A stretch of DNA of 64,000 nt, taken from contig NZ_SMTF01000002.1 in the NCBI RefSeq assembly GCF_004357985.1, positions 434,001 through 498,000 on the forward strand, in the 5' to 3' direction. This DNA comes from Luteimonas aestuarii (GTDB lineage: Bacteria > Pseudomonadota > Gammaproteobacteria > Xanthomonadales > Xanthomonadaceae). Below are positions 24,116 to 34,186 of the stretch, in pieces; positions within the stretch are counted from its first letter, which is position 1, and every line of letters starts with the position of its first letter. Position numbers and translations under genes: made by a program. The notes beneath the pieces were generated by a model, which was given only the letters and a program-made list of their open reading frames with translations, searched no databases and was not told where the DNA came from.

Positions 24116-25551
24116 CGTCTCTGGTTTTCGAGCGCGACACGATCCGCGCCTTCCGTTTCGTGCGCTGTGGCTTCGATGCCGAAACCGGCATTGCCCGACT
24201 GGCCTATGCCTTCGATGACGGCCCGGAACTGGTGGAAACGGTCACCTTGCCCGGTGCGCCGTTCGCGCTCGATGCCGCGCGTGCCGCGGCGGCGGAACAT
24301 GCGCTGCGCCTGCTGCATCTGCTGGCGGGCGTGAGCTACTACAAGGCGGCAGTGCCGCCGGAGATCCGCATCGAGTCGTACGATATCGATGCGGCGACCG
24401 CGGCGCTGCTGGACGACGTTTACTTGCATGGCCTGGGCGAGTTCGCCTACCGAAACGGCCTGGACCTTCGCGGCAGGATCAATTTCCCGGCGTTGGACGG
24501 ACCCCCACCCCGACCCTCCCCCGCAAGCGGGGGAGGGGGCAAGGGCGGGAACGTCTCCACAGGTCTTCCTGCGGGCGGTGATGGGTGCAACGCGCCGGCG
24601 GTGTCCCTGCGCCAGCACGCACTGGTCGCCATCGGCGGCGGCAAGGATTCGCTGGTCAGCATCGAGGCACTGCGCGCGATCGGCGTCAACCAGACGGTGA
24701 CCTGGATCGGGGGGTCGCAGCTGATCAAGGCCTGCGCCGAACGCACCGGACTGCCGACGCTCAACATCGGCCGCCAACTTGCGCCGGAACTGTTCGAGTA
24801 CAACCGCCTCGGCGCGTGGAACGGCCATATCCCGGTGACCGCGGTGAACTCGGCGATCCTGGCCTTCGCCGCCATCGTCCTGGGCGTGGACCAGGTGGTG
24901 TTCTCGAACGAGCGCTCGGCCAGCTACGGCAGCCTGATCGAAGGCACGGGCGAGGTGAACCACCAGTGGTCGAAGGGCTGGGCGTTCGAGCGCGCGTTCG
25001 CCGCGTACCTGCGCAGCCACGTCGCCGACGACCTCCATTACTACTCGTTGCTGCGTCCGCTGAGCGAGTTGGCCGTGGCGCGGCAGTTCGCGAAGATCGA
25101 CCGCTACGACGCGCATTTCTCCAGCTGCAACCGCAATTTCCACCTGCTGGGCGAGCGTCCGGTGAATCGCTGGTGCGGCGTCTGCCCGAAGTGCCATTTC
25201 GTGTTCCTGGCGCTGGCGCCGTTCATGCCCAAGCCGCGGCTGGTGGGCATCTTCGGCCGCAACCTGCTGGACGATGCCGGGCAGATCCCGGGCTACGACG
25301 CATTGCTGGAGTATCGCGACCACAAGCCCTTCGAATGCGTGGGCGAGGGCAAGGAGTCGCGTGCGGCGATGGCGGCGCTGGCGTCGCGCCCGGAATGGCG
25401 CGAGGACGCGATCGTCGCGCGCTTCGCCCGCGAGATCGCACCGCAGCTGGGCGACGGCGAGGTGGACGTGGCGGCGCTGCTGTCCATCGACGACGCGCAC
25501 GGCATCCCCGCGCCGCTGTGGGAACGCCTGCGTGCGCGACTCGCCCAATAG
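24112..25551 (+). CDS. murL: UDP-MurNAc-L-Ala-L-Glu epimerase MurL
   Basis: Epimerises L-Glu to D-Glu on the UDP-muramoyl dipeptide made by MurD2, replacing the glutamate racemase route; established for Xanthomonas oryzae. 479 residues. The ATP-binding PP-loop-like motif is AIGGGKDS (residues 173–180), followed by SNERSASYG and the cysteine cluster [10 protein letters not shown] near residue 365. Residues about 130–147 ([16 protein letters not shown]) are encoded by a hairpin repeat and sit just before the PP loop, a position where the protein probably tolerates a surface loop. The start overlaps the lysC-lysA stop, and the stop overlaps murD2. Confidence 0.92.
   Translation: MTSLVFERDTIRAFRFVRCGFDAETGIARLAYAFDDGPELVETVTLPGAPFALDAARAAAAEHALRLLHLLAGVSYYKAAVPPEIRIESYDIDAATAALLDDVYLHGLGEFAYRNGLDLRGRINFPALDGPPPRPSPASGGGGKGGNVSTGLPAGGDGCNAPAVSLRQHALVAIGGGKDSLVSIEALRAIGVNQTVTWIGGSQLIKACAERTGLPTLNIGRQLAPELFEYNRLGAWNGHIPVTAVNSAILAFAAIVLGVDQVVFSNERSASYGSLIEGTGEVNHQWSKGWAFERAFAAYLRSHVADDLHYYSLLRPLSELAVARQFAKIDRYDAHFSSCNRNFHLLGERPVNRWCGVCPKCHFVFLALAPFMPKPRLVGIFGRNLLDDAGQIPGYDALLEYRDHKPFECVGEGKESRAAMAALASRPEWREDAIVARFAREIAPQLGDGEVDVAALLSIDDAHGIPAPLWERLRARLAQ
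24505..24543. repeat. GC-rich hairpin repeat inserted in frame within murL
   Basis: CCCTCCCCCGC-AA-GCGGGGGAGGG (24514–24537), an 11-bp perfect stem, preceded by a CCCCCACCCCG arm (24503–24512). Same family as the copies at 1481, 3587, 19492 and 46975. It is read through and adds a Pro/Gly-rich loop to MurL. Confidence 0.88.
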
Positions 25552-26929
25552 CATCGCTGCGCTCGATGGCCAGCGCGTCGCGCTGTGGGGTTGGGGGCGC
25601 GAAGGTCGCGCCGCCTGGAAGGCAATCCGCTCACGCCGGCCGCAGTTGCCGCTGACGTTGTTCTGCCTGCCCGATGAGGCTGTTGGCGCGCGTGCCACTG
25701 GCGATGCATGGCTGGCGGTGGAAACAATGGTCGACGCCGACCGTCTGGCGGCGTTCGATGTGGTGGTGAAATCCCCGGGGGTCAGCCCGTATCGACCCGA
25801 GGCATTGGCAGCTTCGGACCGCGGCACGCGCTTCATCGGCGGCACCACGCTGTGGTTCGCCGAACGCCCCGATGCCCGCACGATCTGCGTGACCGGTACC
25901 AAGGGCAAGAGCACGACGTCGGCGCTGCTGGCGCACCTGCTGCGCGCGGGTGGGCATCGCACGGCACTGACCGGCAACATCGGCCAGCCGCTGCTGGAGC
26001 TGCTGGAAGGCAAGGCCGAGTACTGGGTGGTCGAACTGTCGAGCTACCAGACGCGCGATGTTGCGCTCAGTGGTGTGTGTCCCGGGATCGCCGTGGTCAC
26101 CAACATCTTTCCCGAGCATCTCGACTGGCATGGGAGCGAAGCGCGTTACGTGAGCGACAAGCTGTCGCTGCTGACCGACGCCAAGCCGGGTATCGCCATC
26201 CTCAGTGCCAATGACGCGCGGTTGGCCGCGCTGGACCTGCCCGGTAGCTACGTGCGCTGGTTCGGCACTGACGCGGGCTGGCACCTGCGTGGCGACGTGG
26301 TGTGGCGCGGCGACGAGGCGGTGTTCGATACCGCCGGCGTGCCGCTGCCGGGCCGGCACAACCGCGGCAACCTGTGCGCGGTGCTGGCGACGATCGAAGC
26401 GCTGGGCCTGGATGCCACGGCGCTGGCGCCGCATGCGGCGACCTTCATGCCGCTGCCGCACCGGCTGCAGCCGGTGGGCGAACGCGACGGCGTGCTGTAC
26501 GTCAATGATTCGATCAGCACCACCCCGCACGCCACCCTCGCCGCGCTGGAGGTATATCGCGGACGGCGCGTGGCCTTGCTGGTGGGCGGGCATGACCGTG
26601 GCATCGACTGGGCACCGTTCGTGGCGGCGATGCCGGCACAGGCGCCCAGGGCCATCGTGACCATGGGCCAGAACGGCCCACGGATCCATGATGCATTGCT
26701 GTCGCTGGCCGACGCGGGTGGATTCGTCCTGCGTGCTGCCTCGGACCTGGCTGATGCCGTCGCGCAAGCCAACGCGCTGCTTGAGGGCGATGGCGTGGTG
26801 CTGCTGTCGCCGGGCGCGCCCAGCTTCGGTGCCTATCGCGACTACACCGAGCGGGGGCGACACTTCGCGGCATTGGCCGGCTTCGACCCGGACAGGATCA
26901 CCACGATTCCCGGGATCGGGATCGCCTGA
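25532..26929 (+). CDS. murD2: UDP-MurNAc-L-Ala–L-glutamate ligase MurD2
   Basis: Mur ligase that adds L-Glu (not D-Glu) to UDP-MurNAc-L-Ala; MurL then inverts it. 465 residues from GTG 25532, chosen because GGGA lies 8–9 bases upstream and the N-terminal UDP-binding motif [17 protein letters not shown] follows directly. The ATP-binding loop is [18 protein letters not shown], with conserved [32 protein letters not shown] and GGHDRG. It overlaps murL by 20 bases. The unusual GTG start and overlap with murL were read from the DNA; the activity comes from the known xanthomonad pair. Confidence 0.9.
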   Translation: MRDSPNSIAALDGQRVALWGWGREGRAAWKAIRSRRPQLPLTLFCLPDEAVGARATGDAWLAVETMVDADRLAAFDVVVKSPGVSPYRPEALAASDRGTRFIGGTTLWFAERPDARTICVTGTKGKSTTSALLAHLLRAGGHRTALTGNIGQPLLELLEGKAEYWVVELSSYQTRDVALSGVCPGIAVVTNIFPEHLDWHGSEARYVSDKLSLLTDAKPGIAILSANDARLAALDLPGSYVRWFGTDAGWHLRGDVVWRGDEAVFDTAGVPLPGRHNRGNLCAVLATIEALGLDATALAPHAATFMPLPHRLQPVGERDGVLYVNDSISTTPHATLAALEVYRGRRVALLVGGHDRGIDWAPFVAAMPAQAPRAIVTMGQNGPRIHDALLSLADAGGFVLRAASDLADAVAQANALLEGDGVVLLSPGAPSFGAYRDYTERGRHFAALAGFDPDRITTIPGIGIA

Positions 26930-26948
26930 TTCCCGCGCCGGGCCGGCC

Positions 26949-27944
26949 TCAGTGGCCGCGCTCCACCGCATAGCGCGCAAGGCCGCGCAGTGCGGCCACC
27001 GCTTCGTTGTCAGGGAGATCGGCAAGCGCGGCTTCCGCGGCATGTGCGTATTCGCCTGCACGCGTGCGGCTGTATTCGAGGCTGCCGGCGCGTTCGATGG
27101 CTGCAAGCACTTCGGGCATCGCCGTGGCATCGCCCTGTTCGACGATGCCGCGCAGCCGGGCGCGGGTGGCGTCGTCGGCGTGGGCCATGGCATGGATCAG
27201 GGGCAGCGTCGCCTTGCCTTCGGCCAGGTCGTCGCCGAGGTGCTTGCCGAGCGCGTCGGCATCGGCGCTGTAGTCCAGCACGTCGTCGGCGATCTGGAAC
27301 GCGTAACCCAGTTGCATGCCGTAGTCGTACAGCGCGCGCTGCGTGGCGGCGTCCGCGCCGGACGCCATCGCACCGAGTTGCGTACCCGCGGCGAACAGCA
27401 CCGCGGTCTTGCGTTCGATCACGTCGAGGTAGGCCGCTTCGTCGGTATCCGGGTTGCGTACGTGCAGCAGCTGCAGCACCTCGCCCTCGGCGATGCGGTT
27501 GGTGGTATCGGCCAGCAGGCGCATCACGTCCATGCGGTCCAGCTCGACCATCAACTGGAAGCTGCGCGAGTACAGGAAGTCGCCGACCAGCACGCTGGGG
27601 GCGTTGCCCCACAGGGCGTTGGCGGTGCTGCGGCCGCGGCGCAGGTCGGATTCGTCCACCACGTCGTCGTGCAGCAGGGTCGAGGTGTGGATGAACTCGA
27701 CGATGGCCGCCAGCTGGTGGTGGCCCGGCCCCACGTCGCCGGTTGCGCGTCCCGCCAGCGTCACCAGCATCGGCCTCAGGCGCTTTCCGCCGGCGGAGAC
27801 GATGTGCTCGGCGATCTGGTTGACCAACGCCACGTCCGAGGCCAGCCGCCCGCGGATCAGCGCATCGACTGCGGCCATGTCGGCCGCGGCGAGTGCCTGG
27901 ATGCGGGGCAGGTCGGGAGCGGGCGCGGCGATGGGCAGGGACAT
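26949..27944 (-). CDS. ispB: Octaprenyl diphosphate synthase IspB
   Basis: Trans-prenyltransferase that makes the ubiquinone side chain. 331 residues. The two aspartate-rich motifs are LLHDDVVDESDLRRG (FARM) and FQIADDVLDYSAD (SARM); GGKRLRPMLV is the diphosphate-binding block. It is convergent with murD2 (19-base gap) and divergent from ssb, sharing a 173-base promoter region. An essential-type housekeeping gene, well matched in length. Confidence 0.95.
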   Translation of the reverse strand: MSLPIAAPAPDLPRIQALAAADMAAVDALIRGRLASDVALVNQIAEHIVSAGGKRLRPMLVTLAGRATGDVGPGHHQLAAIVEFIHTSTLLHDDVVDESDLRRGRSTANALWGNAPSVLVGDFLYSRSFQLMVELDRMDVMRLLADTTNRIAEGEVLQLLHVRNPDTDEAAYLDVIERKTAVLFAAGTQLGAMASGADAATQRALYDYGMQLGYAFQIADDVLDYSADADALGKHLGDDLAEGKATLPLIHAMAHADDATRARLRGIVEQGDATAMPEVLAAIERAGSLEYSRTRAGEYAHAAEAALADLPDNEAVAALRGLARYAVERGH

Positions 27945-27972
27945 GAACGATCCGTTGACGGCAAACGCGTCG

Positions 27973-27978
27973 ATTATA
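27973..27978 (-). promoter_or_regulatory. Likely –10 box for ispB
   Basis: A perfect TATAAT on the minus strand, 29 bases before the ispB ATG. No convincing –35 hexamer is seen at 16–18 bases. Confidence 0.4.
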
Positions 27979-28062
27979 CGAAGGCAGGGGCCTGAGGCCG
28001 CCGGATGTGGGAATCCGCCGACCCCCGGTCACGGCGTCGCCCGATGCCGTCGGTGCCCCGGT

Positions 28063-28068
28063 TATAAT
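28063..28068 (+). promoter_or_regulatory. Likely –10 box for ssb
   Basis: A perfect TATAAT in GTTATAATCC, 50 bases before the ssb ATG. The –35 position is GC-rich and weak, so an activator or extended contact may help. No SOS-box-like palindrome was recognised. Confidence 0.45.
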
Positions 28069-28117
28069 CCAATGCCTGTCGCCGGGTCCCCGGCGAAACC
28101 GCGAGGAATGCAGCGCA

Positions 28118-28606
28118 ATGGCCCGTGGCATCAACAAGGCGATCCTGGTCGGAAACCTCGGCAACGATCCCGAAACCAAATACACCCAGGGCGGCATGGC
28201 CGTCACCAAGATCAGCCTGGCCACCACCTCGGTCCGCAAGGACCGCGACGGCAACAACCAGGAAAAGACCGAATGGCACCGGGTGACGTTCTTCGGCAAG
28301 CTGGGTGAAATCGCCGGCGAGTACCTGCGAAAGGGCTCGCAGGTCTACGTCGAGGGCCGCATCAGCTATTCCGAACACACGGGTGACGATGGCCAGAAGC
28401 GTTATTACACCGACATCATCGCCGACGAGATGCAGATGCTCGGCGGCCGTGGTGACGGTGGCGGTGGTGGCGGGTCGTACGATCGCGGTTCGCGCCCGCA
28501 GCGCCAGGAGTACGGCGGCAGCGGCGGCCAGCAGCCCCAGCGTCGCCCGGCGCAACAGCAGCCGGCGCCCGTCGATGATTTCGCGGATGACGACATCCCG
28601 TTCTGA
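28118..28606 (+). CDS. ssb: Single-stranded DNA-binding protein
   Basis: Binds ssDNA in replication, recombination and repair. 162 residues from ATG 28118 ([26 protein letters not shown]). The OB-fold spans about 1–110 ([41 protein letters not shown]-like end). A Gly/Gln-rich disordered linker follows ([23 protein letters not shown]), then the acidic partner-binding tip [10 protein letters not shown] standard proteobacterial SSB. Upstream in-frame residues have no ribosome site. Confidence 0.97.
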   Translation: MARGINKAILVGNLGNDPETKYTQGGMAVTKISLATTSVRKDRDGNNQEKTEWHRVTFFGKLGEIAGEYLRKGSQVYVEGRISYSEHTGDDGQKRYYTDIIADEMQMLGGRGDGGGGGGSYDRGSRPQRQEYGGSGGQQPQRRPAQQQPAPVDDFADDDIPF

Positions 28607-28656
28607 TCGCGCGTCGGATCATCGTTTATCCAAGTAACTCGAAACAGGAGCTTCCA

Positions 28657-29712
28657 TTGCCTACTTGGCTAGTGACCGGCGGAGCCGGGTTCATCGGGGG
28701 CAATTTCGTCCTCGCCGCCGTCGACCGTGGCGTGCGCATCGTCAACCTCGATGCGCTCACCTATGCAGGAAACCTGGATACGCTTTCGTCACTGGAAGGC
28801 AACCCAAGCCACGTGTTCGTCCACGGCGATATCGGTGACGGCGCCCTGGTGTCCCGCCTGCTGGCGGAGCATCGTCCGGATGCGGTGGTGAACTTCGCGG
28901 CCGAGAGCCACGTGGACCGTTCCATCGACGGGCCTGCGGCGTTCGTGCAGACGAACGTGGTCGGCACTCTGGCCCTGCTCGAGGCCGTGCGCGACTACTG
29001 GAAGGCGCTTGAAGCGGATGCGCGCGATGCCTTTCGCTTCCTGCATGTATCCACGGACGAGGTGTACGGCTCGCTGGGCGAGACCGGACTGTTCACCGAG
29101 ACCACGCCGTATGCGCCGAACTCGCCTTATTCGGCTTCGAAGGCCGCGTCCGACCACCTGGTCCGGGCCTTCCACCACACCTATGGCCTGCCGACGCTGA
29201 CGACCAATTGCTCCAACAACTACGGCCCCTATCATTTCCCGGAGAAGCTCATCCCGCTTGTCATCGCCAAGGCGCTGGCCGGCGAGCCGCTGCCGGTCTA
29301 TGGCGATGGCAAGCAGGTGCGCGACTGGTTGTTCGTCACCGACCATTGCGCCGCGATCCGCACCGTGCTGGAGAAGGGGCGGGTAGGTGAGACCTACAAC
29401 GTCGGCGGCAACGCGGAGATGCAGAACATCGAGGTCGTGCACGCCATCTGCGCGTTGCTGGACCAGCGGCGTCCGCGCGACGATGGCCAGTCGCGCGCGA
29501 CGCAGATCACCTACGTCGCCGATCGGCCGGGCCATGACCGTCGTTACGCGATCGATGCCTCGAAGCTGCGCGATGAGTTGGGCTGGGAGCCAGCCTACAC
29601 GTTCGATCGTGGTATCGCGGAAACCGTGGATTGGTACCTGCAGAACCAGGATTGGGTGGCGCGCGTGCTCGACGGCAGCTATCGCCTTGAACGCATCGGT
29701 GGCGCGTCATGA
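28657..29712 (+). CDS. rmlB: dTDP-glucose 4,6-dehydratase RmlB, TTG start
   Basis: Second step of dTDP-L-rhamnose synthesis for LPS/surface glycans. 351 residues. The start is TTG at 28657, set by a CAGGAG site 6 bases before and by the NAD-binding motif TGGAGFIGG at residues 7–15; no ATG lies in position. The catalytic DEVYG ([10 protein letters not shown]) and [11 protein letters not shown] (Tyr-x3-Lys) of the extended SDR family are present. First gene of rmlBACD; the rmlA ATG overlaps its stop. Confidence 0.95.
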   Translation: MPTWLVTGGAGFIGGNFVLAAVDRGVRIVNLDALTYAGNLDTLSSLEGNPSHVFVHGDIGDGALVSRLLAEHRPDAVVNFAAESHVDRSIDGPAAFVQTNVVGTLALLEAVRDYWKALEADARDAFRFLHVSTDEVYGSLGETGLFTETTPYAPNSPYSASKAASDHLVRAFHHTYGLPTLTTNCSNNYGPYHFPEKLIPLVIAKALAGEPLPVYGDGKQVRDWLFVTDHCAAIRTVLEKGRVGETYNVGGNAEMQNIEVVHAICALLDQRRPRDDGQSRATQITYVADRPGHDRRYAIDASKLRDELGWEPAYTFDRGIAETVDWYLQNQDWVARVLDGSYRLERIGGAS

Positions 29713-30596
29713 CGACACGCAAGGGCATCATCCTGGCGGGCGGCTCCGGCACGCGCCTGTATCCGATCACGCAGGCGATCAGCAAGCAGCTTCTGCCGGT
29801 GTATGACAAGCCCATGATCTATTACCCGCTGAGCGTGCTGATGCTCGCGGGCATCCGTGAGGTGCTGATCATCAACACGCCGCACGAGCAGGCACTGTTC
29901 AAGGCACTGCTGGGCGATGGCTCGCAGTGGGGCATGCGCATCGAGTATGCGGTGCAGCCCAGTCCGGACGGCCTTGCGCAAGCGTTCCTGATTGGTCGCG
30001 AGTTCCTGGCTGGCGCGCCAAGCTGCCTGGTGCTGGGCGACAACATTTTCCATGGCCCCGGCCTGACCGCCCTGCTCAATCGGGCAGACGAGCGTACTGA
30101 CGGCGCAACCGTGTTCGGCTACTGGGTGCATGACCCCGAGCGTTATGGCGTTGCGGAATTCGATGCGGACGGACGTGTCGTGGGCCTTGAGGAGAAGCCG
30201 ATCCAGCCGCGTTCGAACTATGCAGTGACCGGCCTGTATTTTTACGACGGTCGCGCCAGTGACTTCGCTGCCGGTCTGCAGCCGTCGCCACGCGGTGAGC
30301 TGGAAATCACCGATCTCAACAAGTGCTACCTCGACGAGGGTGTGCTCCATCTCGAGCAGCTCGGACGCGGCTACGCCTGGCTCGATACCGGCACGCACCA
30401 GTCGCTGCTGGAAGCATCCAACTACATCGAAACCATCGAGGCGCGACAGGGGCTGCGGGTGTGTTGCCCCGAGGAAATCGCCTGGAGCAACGGCTGGATC
30501 GACGAGGCGCAGCTGGAGGCGCTGGCCCGCCCCCTCTCCAAGAATGGCTATGGACAGTATCTCTTGACGCTAGCGGATCGTGGATACGTGCCATGA
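29709..30596 (+). CDS. rmlA: Glucose-1-phosphate thymidylyltransferase RmlA
   Basis: Makes dTDP-glucose from dTTP and glucose-1-phosphate, the pathway's entry and feedback point. 295 residues, normal length. Nucleotide-binding signature [16 protein letters not shown], Mg/sugar site [32 protein letters not shown] and ELEITDLN. Overlaps rmlB and rmlC by four bases each. Confidence 0.97.
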   Translation: MTTRKGIILAGGSGTRLYPITQAISKQLLPVYDKPMIYYPLSVLMLAGIREVLIINTPHEQALFKALLGDGSQWGMRIEYAVQPSPDGLAQAFLIGREFLAGAPSCLVLGDNIFHGPGLTALLNRADERTDGATVFGYWVHDPERYGVAEFDADGRVVGLEEKPIQPRSNYAVTGLYFYDGRASDFAAGLQPSPRGELEITDLNKCYLDEGVLHLEQLGRGYAWLDTGTHQSLLEASNYIETIEARQGLRVCCPEEIAWSNGWIDEAQLEALARPLSKNGYGQYLLTLADRGYVP

Positions 30597-31150
30597 AGGT
30601 GATCGAGACAGGTCTACCGGGCTGCGTGGTCATCGAGCCCCGCGTGTTCGGTGACGATCGCGGGTTTTTCTACGAATCGTTCAACCGCGACAGGCTGGCC
30701 GAACACGGCCTGGCGCCAGCGTTCGTCCAAGGCAACGTGTCTTCCTCCGCGAAAGGCGTACTGCGTGGGCTCCACTACCAGTGGCCCAATCCGCAGGGGA
30801 AGTATGTCTCCGTGCTGGAAGGCGAGGTCTGGGACGTGGCGGTAGACATCCGCCGCGGCTCGCCGCACTTCGGCAAGTGGACCGCCGTGCTCTTGAGTGC
30901 GGAGAACAAGCGCCACTTCTGGATCCCGGAGGGCTTCGCGCACGGTTTCGTGGTGCTGAGCGAGCGTGCGCTGTTCACCTACTTGTGTACCGCGACATAC
31001 GATCCTTCGGCCGATGCCAACATCCGCTGGGATGATGCCGGCCTCGCGATCGACTGGCCGGTTGCCAGCCCGCTGCTGTCCGGCAAGGATGAAAAAGCAC
31101 CGTTCCTGGCGGACGTTCCCCCCGACCGCCTGCCAGTGTTCGCCGAATGA
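30593..31150 (+). CDS. rmlC: dTDP-4-dehydrorhamnose 3,5-epimerase RmlC
   Basis: Cupin-fold double epimerase in dTDP-rhamnose synthesis. 185 residues from the ATG at 30593, which overlaps the rmlA stop (ATGA). The catalytic His is in [15 protein letters not shown], the acid/base Tyr region is [22 protein letters not shown], and [16 protein letters not shown] is the conserved barrel segment. The longer upstream ORF lies over rmlA in another frame and is not used. Confidence 0.97.
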   Translation: MKVIETGLPGCVVIEPRVFGDDRGFFYESFNRDRLAEHGLAPAFVQGNVSSSAKGVLRGLHYQWPNPQGKYVSVLEGEVWDVAVDIRRGSPHFGKWTAVLLSAENKRHFWIPEGFAHGFVVLSERALFTYLCTATYDPSADANIRWDDAGLAIDWPVASPLLSGKDEKAPFLADVPPDRLPVFAE

Positions 31151-32043
31151 AGCTGCTGTTGCTCGGGGCCAACGGGCAGGTGGGCCATGAACTCCGGCGA
31201 GCGCTTGCGCCGCTTGGCGATGTGGTCTGCACGACGCGATCTGGCGTGCTGGCCGATGGCATGCCATGCGAGATGGCCGACTTCGACCAGCCGGCGTCGT
31301 TGCCATCGTTGGTCGAGCGTATCGCGCCCGACGTGGTGGTCAACGCCGCGGCCTATACCGCGGTGGACAAGGCCGAGTCCGATGCCGAGGCCGCGATGCG
31401 TGCCAATGCCGACGCGCCTGGGGCGATCGCGCAGGCATGCACACGGCGGGGCGCGCTGTTGGTGCACTTCTCGACCGACTACGTGTTCGATGGCACCGCT
31501 TCGCGTCCCTACACGGAAGACGATCCCACTTCACCGCTCGGCGTCTACGGCCAGACCAAGCTGGCAGGTGAGCAGGCCGTCCAGGCCAGCGGTTGCCGGC
31601 ACATGATCTTCCGCACGGCATGGGTCTATGCCGACCACGGACGCAACTTCCTGCTGACCATGCTGCGGCTTGCGAAGGAGCGCGACGAGCTACGCGTGGT
31701 GGCGGACCAGGTGGGCACGCCAACGCCAGCCCCGCTGATCGCAGACGTGACCGCAGCGACGTTGGCGCGCGGCGGCGATCAATCCGGGTTATGGCATCTG
31801 ACCGCGTCCGGTTCCACGACCTGGCATGGATTCTCGGAGGCGATCATGGACTCGGCGCTGCGCACGGGGCTGCTCGCCAAAGTGCCAAGGATCATCCCAA
31901 TCGCGACGGCTGAATATCCCACTCCTGCGCGGAGGCCTGCCTACTCATGCCTGCAGACCACTCGTCTGGAGCGCGACTTCGACCTGCACATGCCGGATTG
32001 GCGCGCAGGCCTCGATGCGGTGATGGCCAACTTGCGATCCTGA
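31147..32043 (+). CDS. rmlD: dTDP-4-dehydrorhamnose reductase RmlD
   Basis: Last step, giving dTDP-L-rhamnose. 298 residues. NAD(P)-binding [17 protein letters not shown], then NAAAYTAVDKAESD, VHFSTDYVFDGT and YGQTKLAGEQAV (YxxxK), all RmlD hallmarks. Overlaps rmlC by four bases. The pathway is complete here, but no glycosyltransferase that would use the sugar follows. Confidence 0.96.
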   Translation: MKLLLLGANGQVGHELRRALAPLGDVVCTTRSGVLADGMPCEMADFDQPASLPSLVERIAPDVVVNAAAYTAVDKAESDAEAAMRANADAPGAIAQACTRRGALLVHFSTDYVFDGTASRPYTEDDPTSPLGVYGQTKLAGEQAVQASGCRHMIFRTAWVYADHGRNFLLTMLRLAKERDELRVVADQVGTPTPAPLIADVTAATLARGGDQSGLWHLTASGSTTWHGFSEAIMDSALRTGLLAKVPRIIPIATAEYPTPARRPAYSCLQTTRLERDFDLHMPDWRAGLDAVMANLRS

Positions 32044-32092
32044 GGGACATGCATTAGAACCGTCGGCTGCGCCGAGGACAGGGGGGGTCGCG

Positions 32093-34081
32093 ATGAGGCA
32101 GGTGCGTTTGGGTCTCTGGATGTGTTGGCCGCTGCTGGCGATACTCGTTGTGCCACCTGTATTTGCGGAGGTGGACATCGATGCGTACGTACGAAAGGAG
32201 CAATTCAGGGACCTGAAGCTGTCGCCGGATGGCAGGCACCTGGCCGCGACCGTGCAGCTGGAGGATCGCACGGGTGTTGCGGTTCTACGTTTGTCCGACA
32301 TGTCGGTCGCCTCGAGCTTCTCGCTTGGACGCAATACCGACATCGCCAGGTTCGAGTGGGCGAACAACGATCGCATCCTCCTGGAAGTGGCCGACAAGTA
32401 CGGAATGCTCGCCAGGCCCCAACGCACGGGTGAGATTGTTTCCGTCAGTGTCTCTGGTCGCAGCTCCGAGATGCTGGTGGGGCAGCGCGTTCAGAGTGCA
32501 GGGCCAGGTACACGCATACAGCCCCGGCGCCCGGAAAACGTCTGGGCGTTCCTGATGGACTCGCTGCCAACCGATGAGTGGCACGTGATCGTCACCGTCG
32601 GCGGATTTTCCGAAGACGCGTACACGCGTGCGGAACGGATGGATGTGCGGTCCGGGCGGCGCACGACGCTCGCGACAGTGCCCGTCCGGCGCGCAGAATT
32701 CATCGCAGACCATGCTGGCAATGTCAGGTTCGCCAACGGCGCTGGTGGCGACAATGTCAGCAAACTCTACTACCGTGCGGCGGGCTCGTCGGAGTGGTCG
32801 CTGATCAACGACGAAGCCGAGACGGGGCGGAATGAGCGTCCCCTGGGCTTCTCGGCAGATGGCCTGTCGGCCTATTTCCATACGAGCTTTCCGCGCGGGA
32901 CGGACGGGGTTGTTGCATTCGACGTCTCCTCCGGTGAGCGCAAGATGCTGGTCAGGGATGATGCAGTTGATCCATATGAGGTGATCTACGCCAGTTCCGG
33001 CGCCCGGGAGCCCGTGGGTGTCCTTTTCATGGACGGACGGCCACGCAAACAGTTCTTTGACGCACGGCACCCGGAAGCATTGCTGCACCAGGCTTTGGAC
33101 AGCGCGTTCGAAGGTGAACTGGTTCGGATCACGTCACGCAGCGAAGATGGCCGAAAGGCATTGCTGTTGGTGACATCCGACAGGAATAGTGGCGACTTCT
33201 TTCTTTTCGATACAGTCAGCCGGTCGGCGGAGCGTGTCGTCAGCAGGCGCGAGTGGCTGGATCCAGTACGGATGGCCCACGCTTCGCCTGTCTCGTTCAA
33301 GGCTCGTGATGGCCTTGACGTGCATGGCTACCTCACGACTCCCGTGGGCAGCAGTGGCAGTGGGATGCCGCTCGTCGTGCTGCCTCATGGCGGACCATTC
33401 GGTGTGCAGGATACCTGGGAATTCGATCAGGAAACGCAGTTGCTTGCAGCCGCTGGCTACGCAGTTCTCAGGATCAATTTTCGTGGATCTTCCGGTTACG
33501 GGATGGCTTTCCAGCGTGCGGGTGCACGCCAGTGGGGCTTGGCGATGCAGGACGATGTTACCGATGCGACTCGTTGGGCGATTGACCAGCGCATCGCGGA
33601 TCCGTCACGGATCTGCATCTATGGCGCAAGCTATGGCGCCTATGCATCGCTGATGGGCGTCGCAAAGGAGCCCGATCTCTATCAGTGTGCTGCTGGCTAC
33701 GTCGGCGTTTACGATCTGGCCACCCGGCGACGCGCGTTGACATCGGATGCCTACTCGCTCCGCACGTTCTCGGATGAATGGATGGGTACGGACGCGGCGG
33801 CGTTGCGGTTGGTATCCCCCAACCACTTGGCGGAGCAGATCAAGGTCCCGGTGTTTCTTTCTGCGGGTGAGGAGGACTTGATCGCACCGCCGCAGCACAC
33901 GCGCATGATGGAGGCGGCGCTCAAGCGGGCAGGAGTGCCGGTGGAAAGCATGTATGCGAGAACCGAAGGACATGGTTTTTATGCGCCACGCAACCTGCGG
34001 GAGTACTACGGCAAGCTGCTGGCATTCCTCGATGTCCATATCGGGGCGGCTGCGACGGCCACGGGTGCGCGCAATGATTGA
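32093..34081 (+). CDS. Secreted S9-family prolyl-oligopeptidase-type peptidase
   Basis: 662 residues. Signal peptide up to about VPPVFAEVD. The N-terminal half is a beta-propeller-like region (LKLSPDGRHLAAT…DNDRILLEV-type repeats). The C-terminal alpha/beta hydrolase has VLPHGGPFGVQDTWEFD (oxyanion region), Ser in ICIYGASYGAYASL, Asp in GEEDLIAPPQHT and His in TEGHGFYAPRNL, an intact triad. Such enzymes trim short peptides in the periplasm. Third codon positions look less GC-rich than in neighbours. It starts 49 bases after rmlD but is functionally unrelated. Confidence 0.9.
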   Translation: MRQVRLGLWMCWPLLAILVVPPVFAEVDIDAYVRKEQFRDLKLSPDGRHLAATVQLEDRTGVAVLRLSDMSVASSFSLGRNTDIARFEWANNDRILLEVADKYGMLARPQRTGEIVSVSVSGRSSEMLVGQRVQSAGPGTRIQPRRPENVWAFLMDSLPTDEWHVIVTVGGFSEDAYTRAERMDVRSGRRTTLATVPVRRAEFIADHAGNVRFANGAGGDNVSKLYYRAAGSSEWSLINDEAETGRNERPLGFSADGLSAYFHTSFPRGTDGVVAFDVSSGERKMLVRDDAVDPYEVIYASSGAREPVGVLFMDGRPRKQFFDARHPEALLHQALDSAFEGELVRITSRSEDGRKALLLVTSDRNSGDFFLFDTVSRSAERVVSRREWLDPVRMAHASPVSFKARDGLDVHGYLTTPVGSSGSGMPLVVLPHGGPFGVQDTWEFDQETQLLAAAGYAVLRINFRGSSGYGMAFQRAGARQWGLAMQDDVTDATRWAIDQRIADPSRICIYGASYGAYASLMGVAKEPDLYQCAAGYVGVYDLATRRRALTSDAYSLRTFSDEWMGTDAAALRLVSPNHLAEQIKVPVFLSAGEEDLIAPPQHTRMMEAALKRAGVPVESMYARTEGHGFYAPRNLREYYGKLLAFLDVHIGAAATATGARND

Positions 34082-34186
34082 TGCCAGGGATCTCGTGCCC
34101 GGAGTACGTTCACGCTGGCTTCCGGCCTCGAAAGGTCGCGTTTCGGGACGCTGTTAGACTCCCGGCATTCCCGAGGCCGATAACCA

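Noticed and set aside
24490-24600. Frameshift or assembly error in murL
   Set aside because: The strange Pro/Gly stretch stays in frame on both sides and matches a repeat seen elsewhere, so an inserted repeat explains it.
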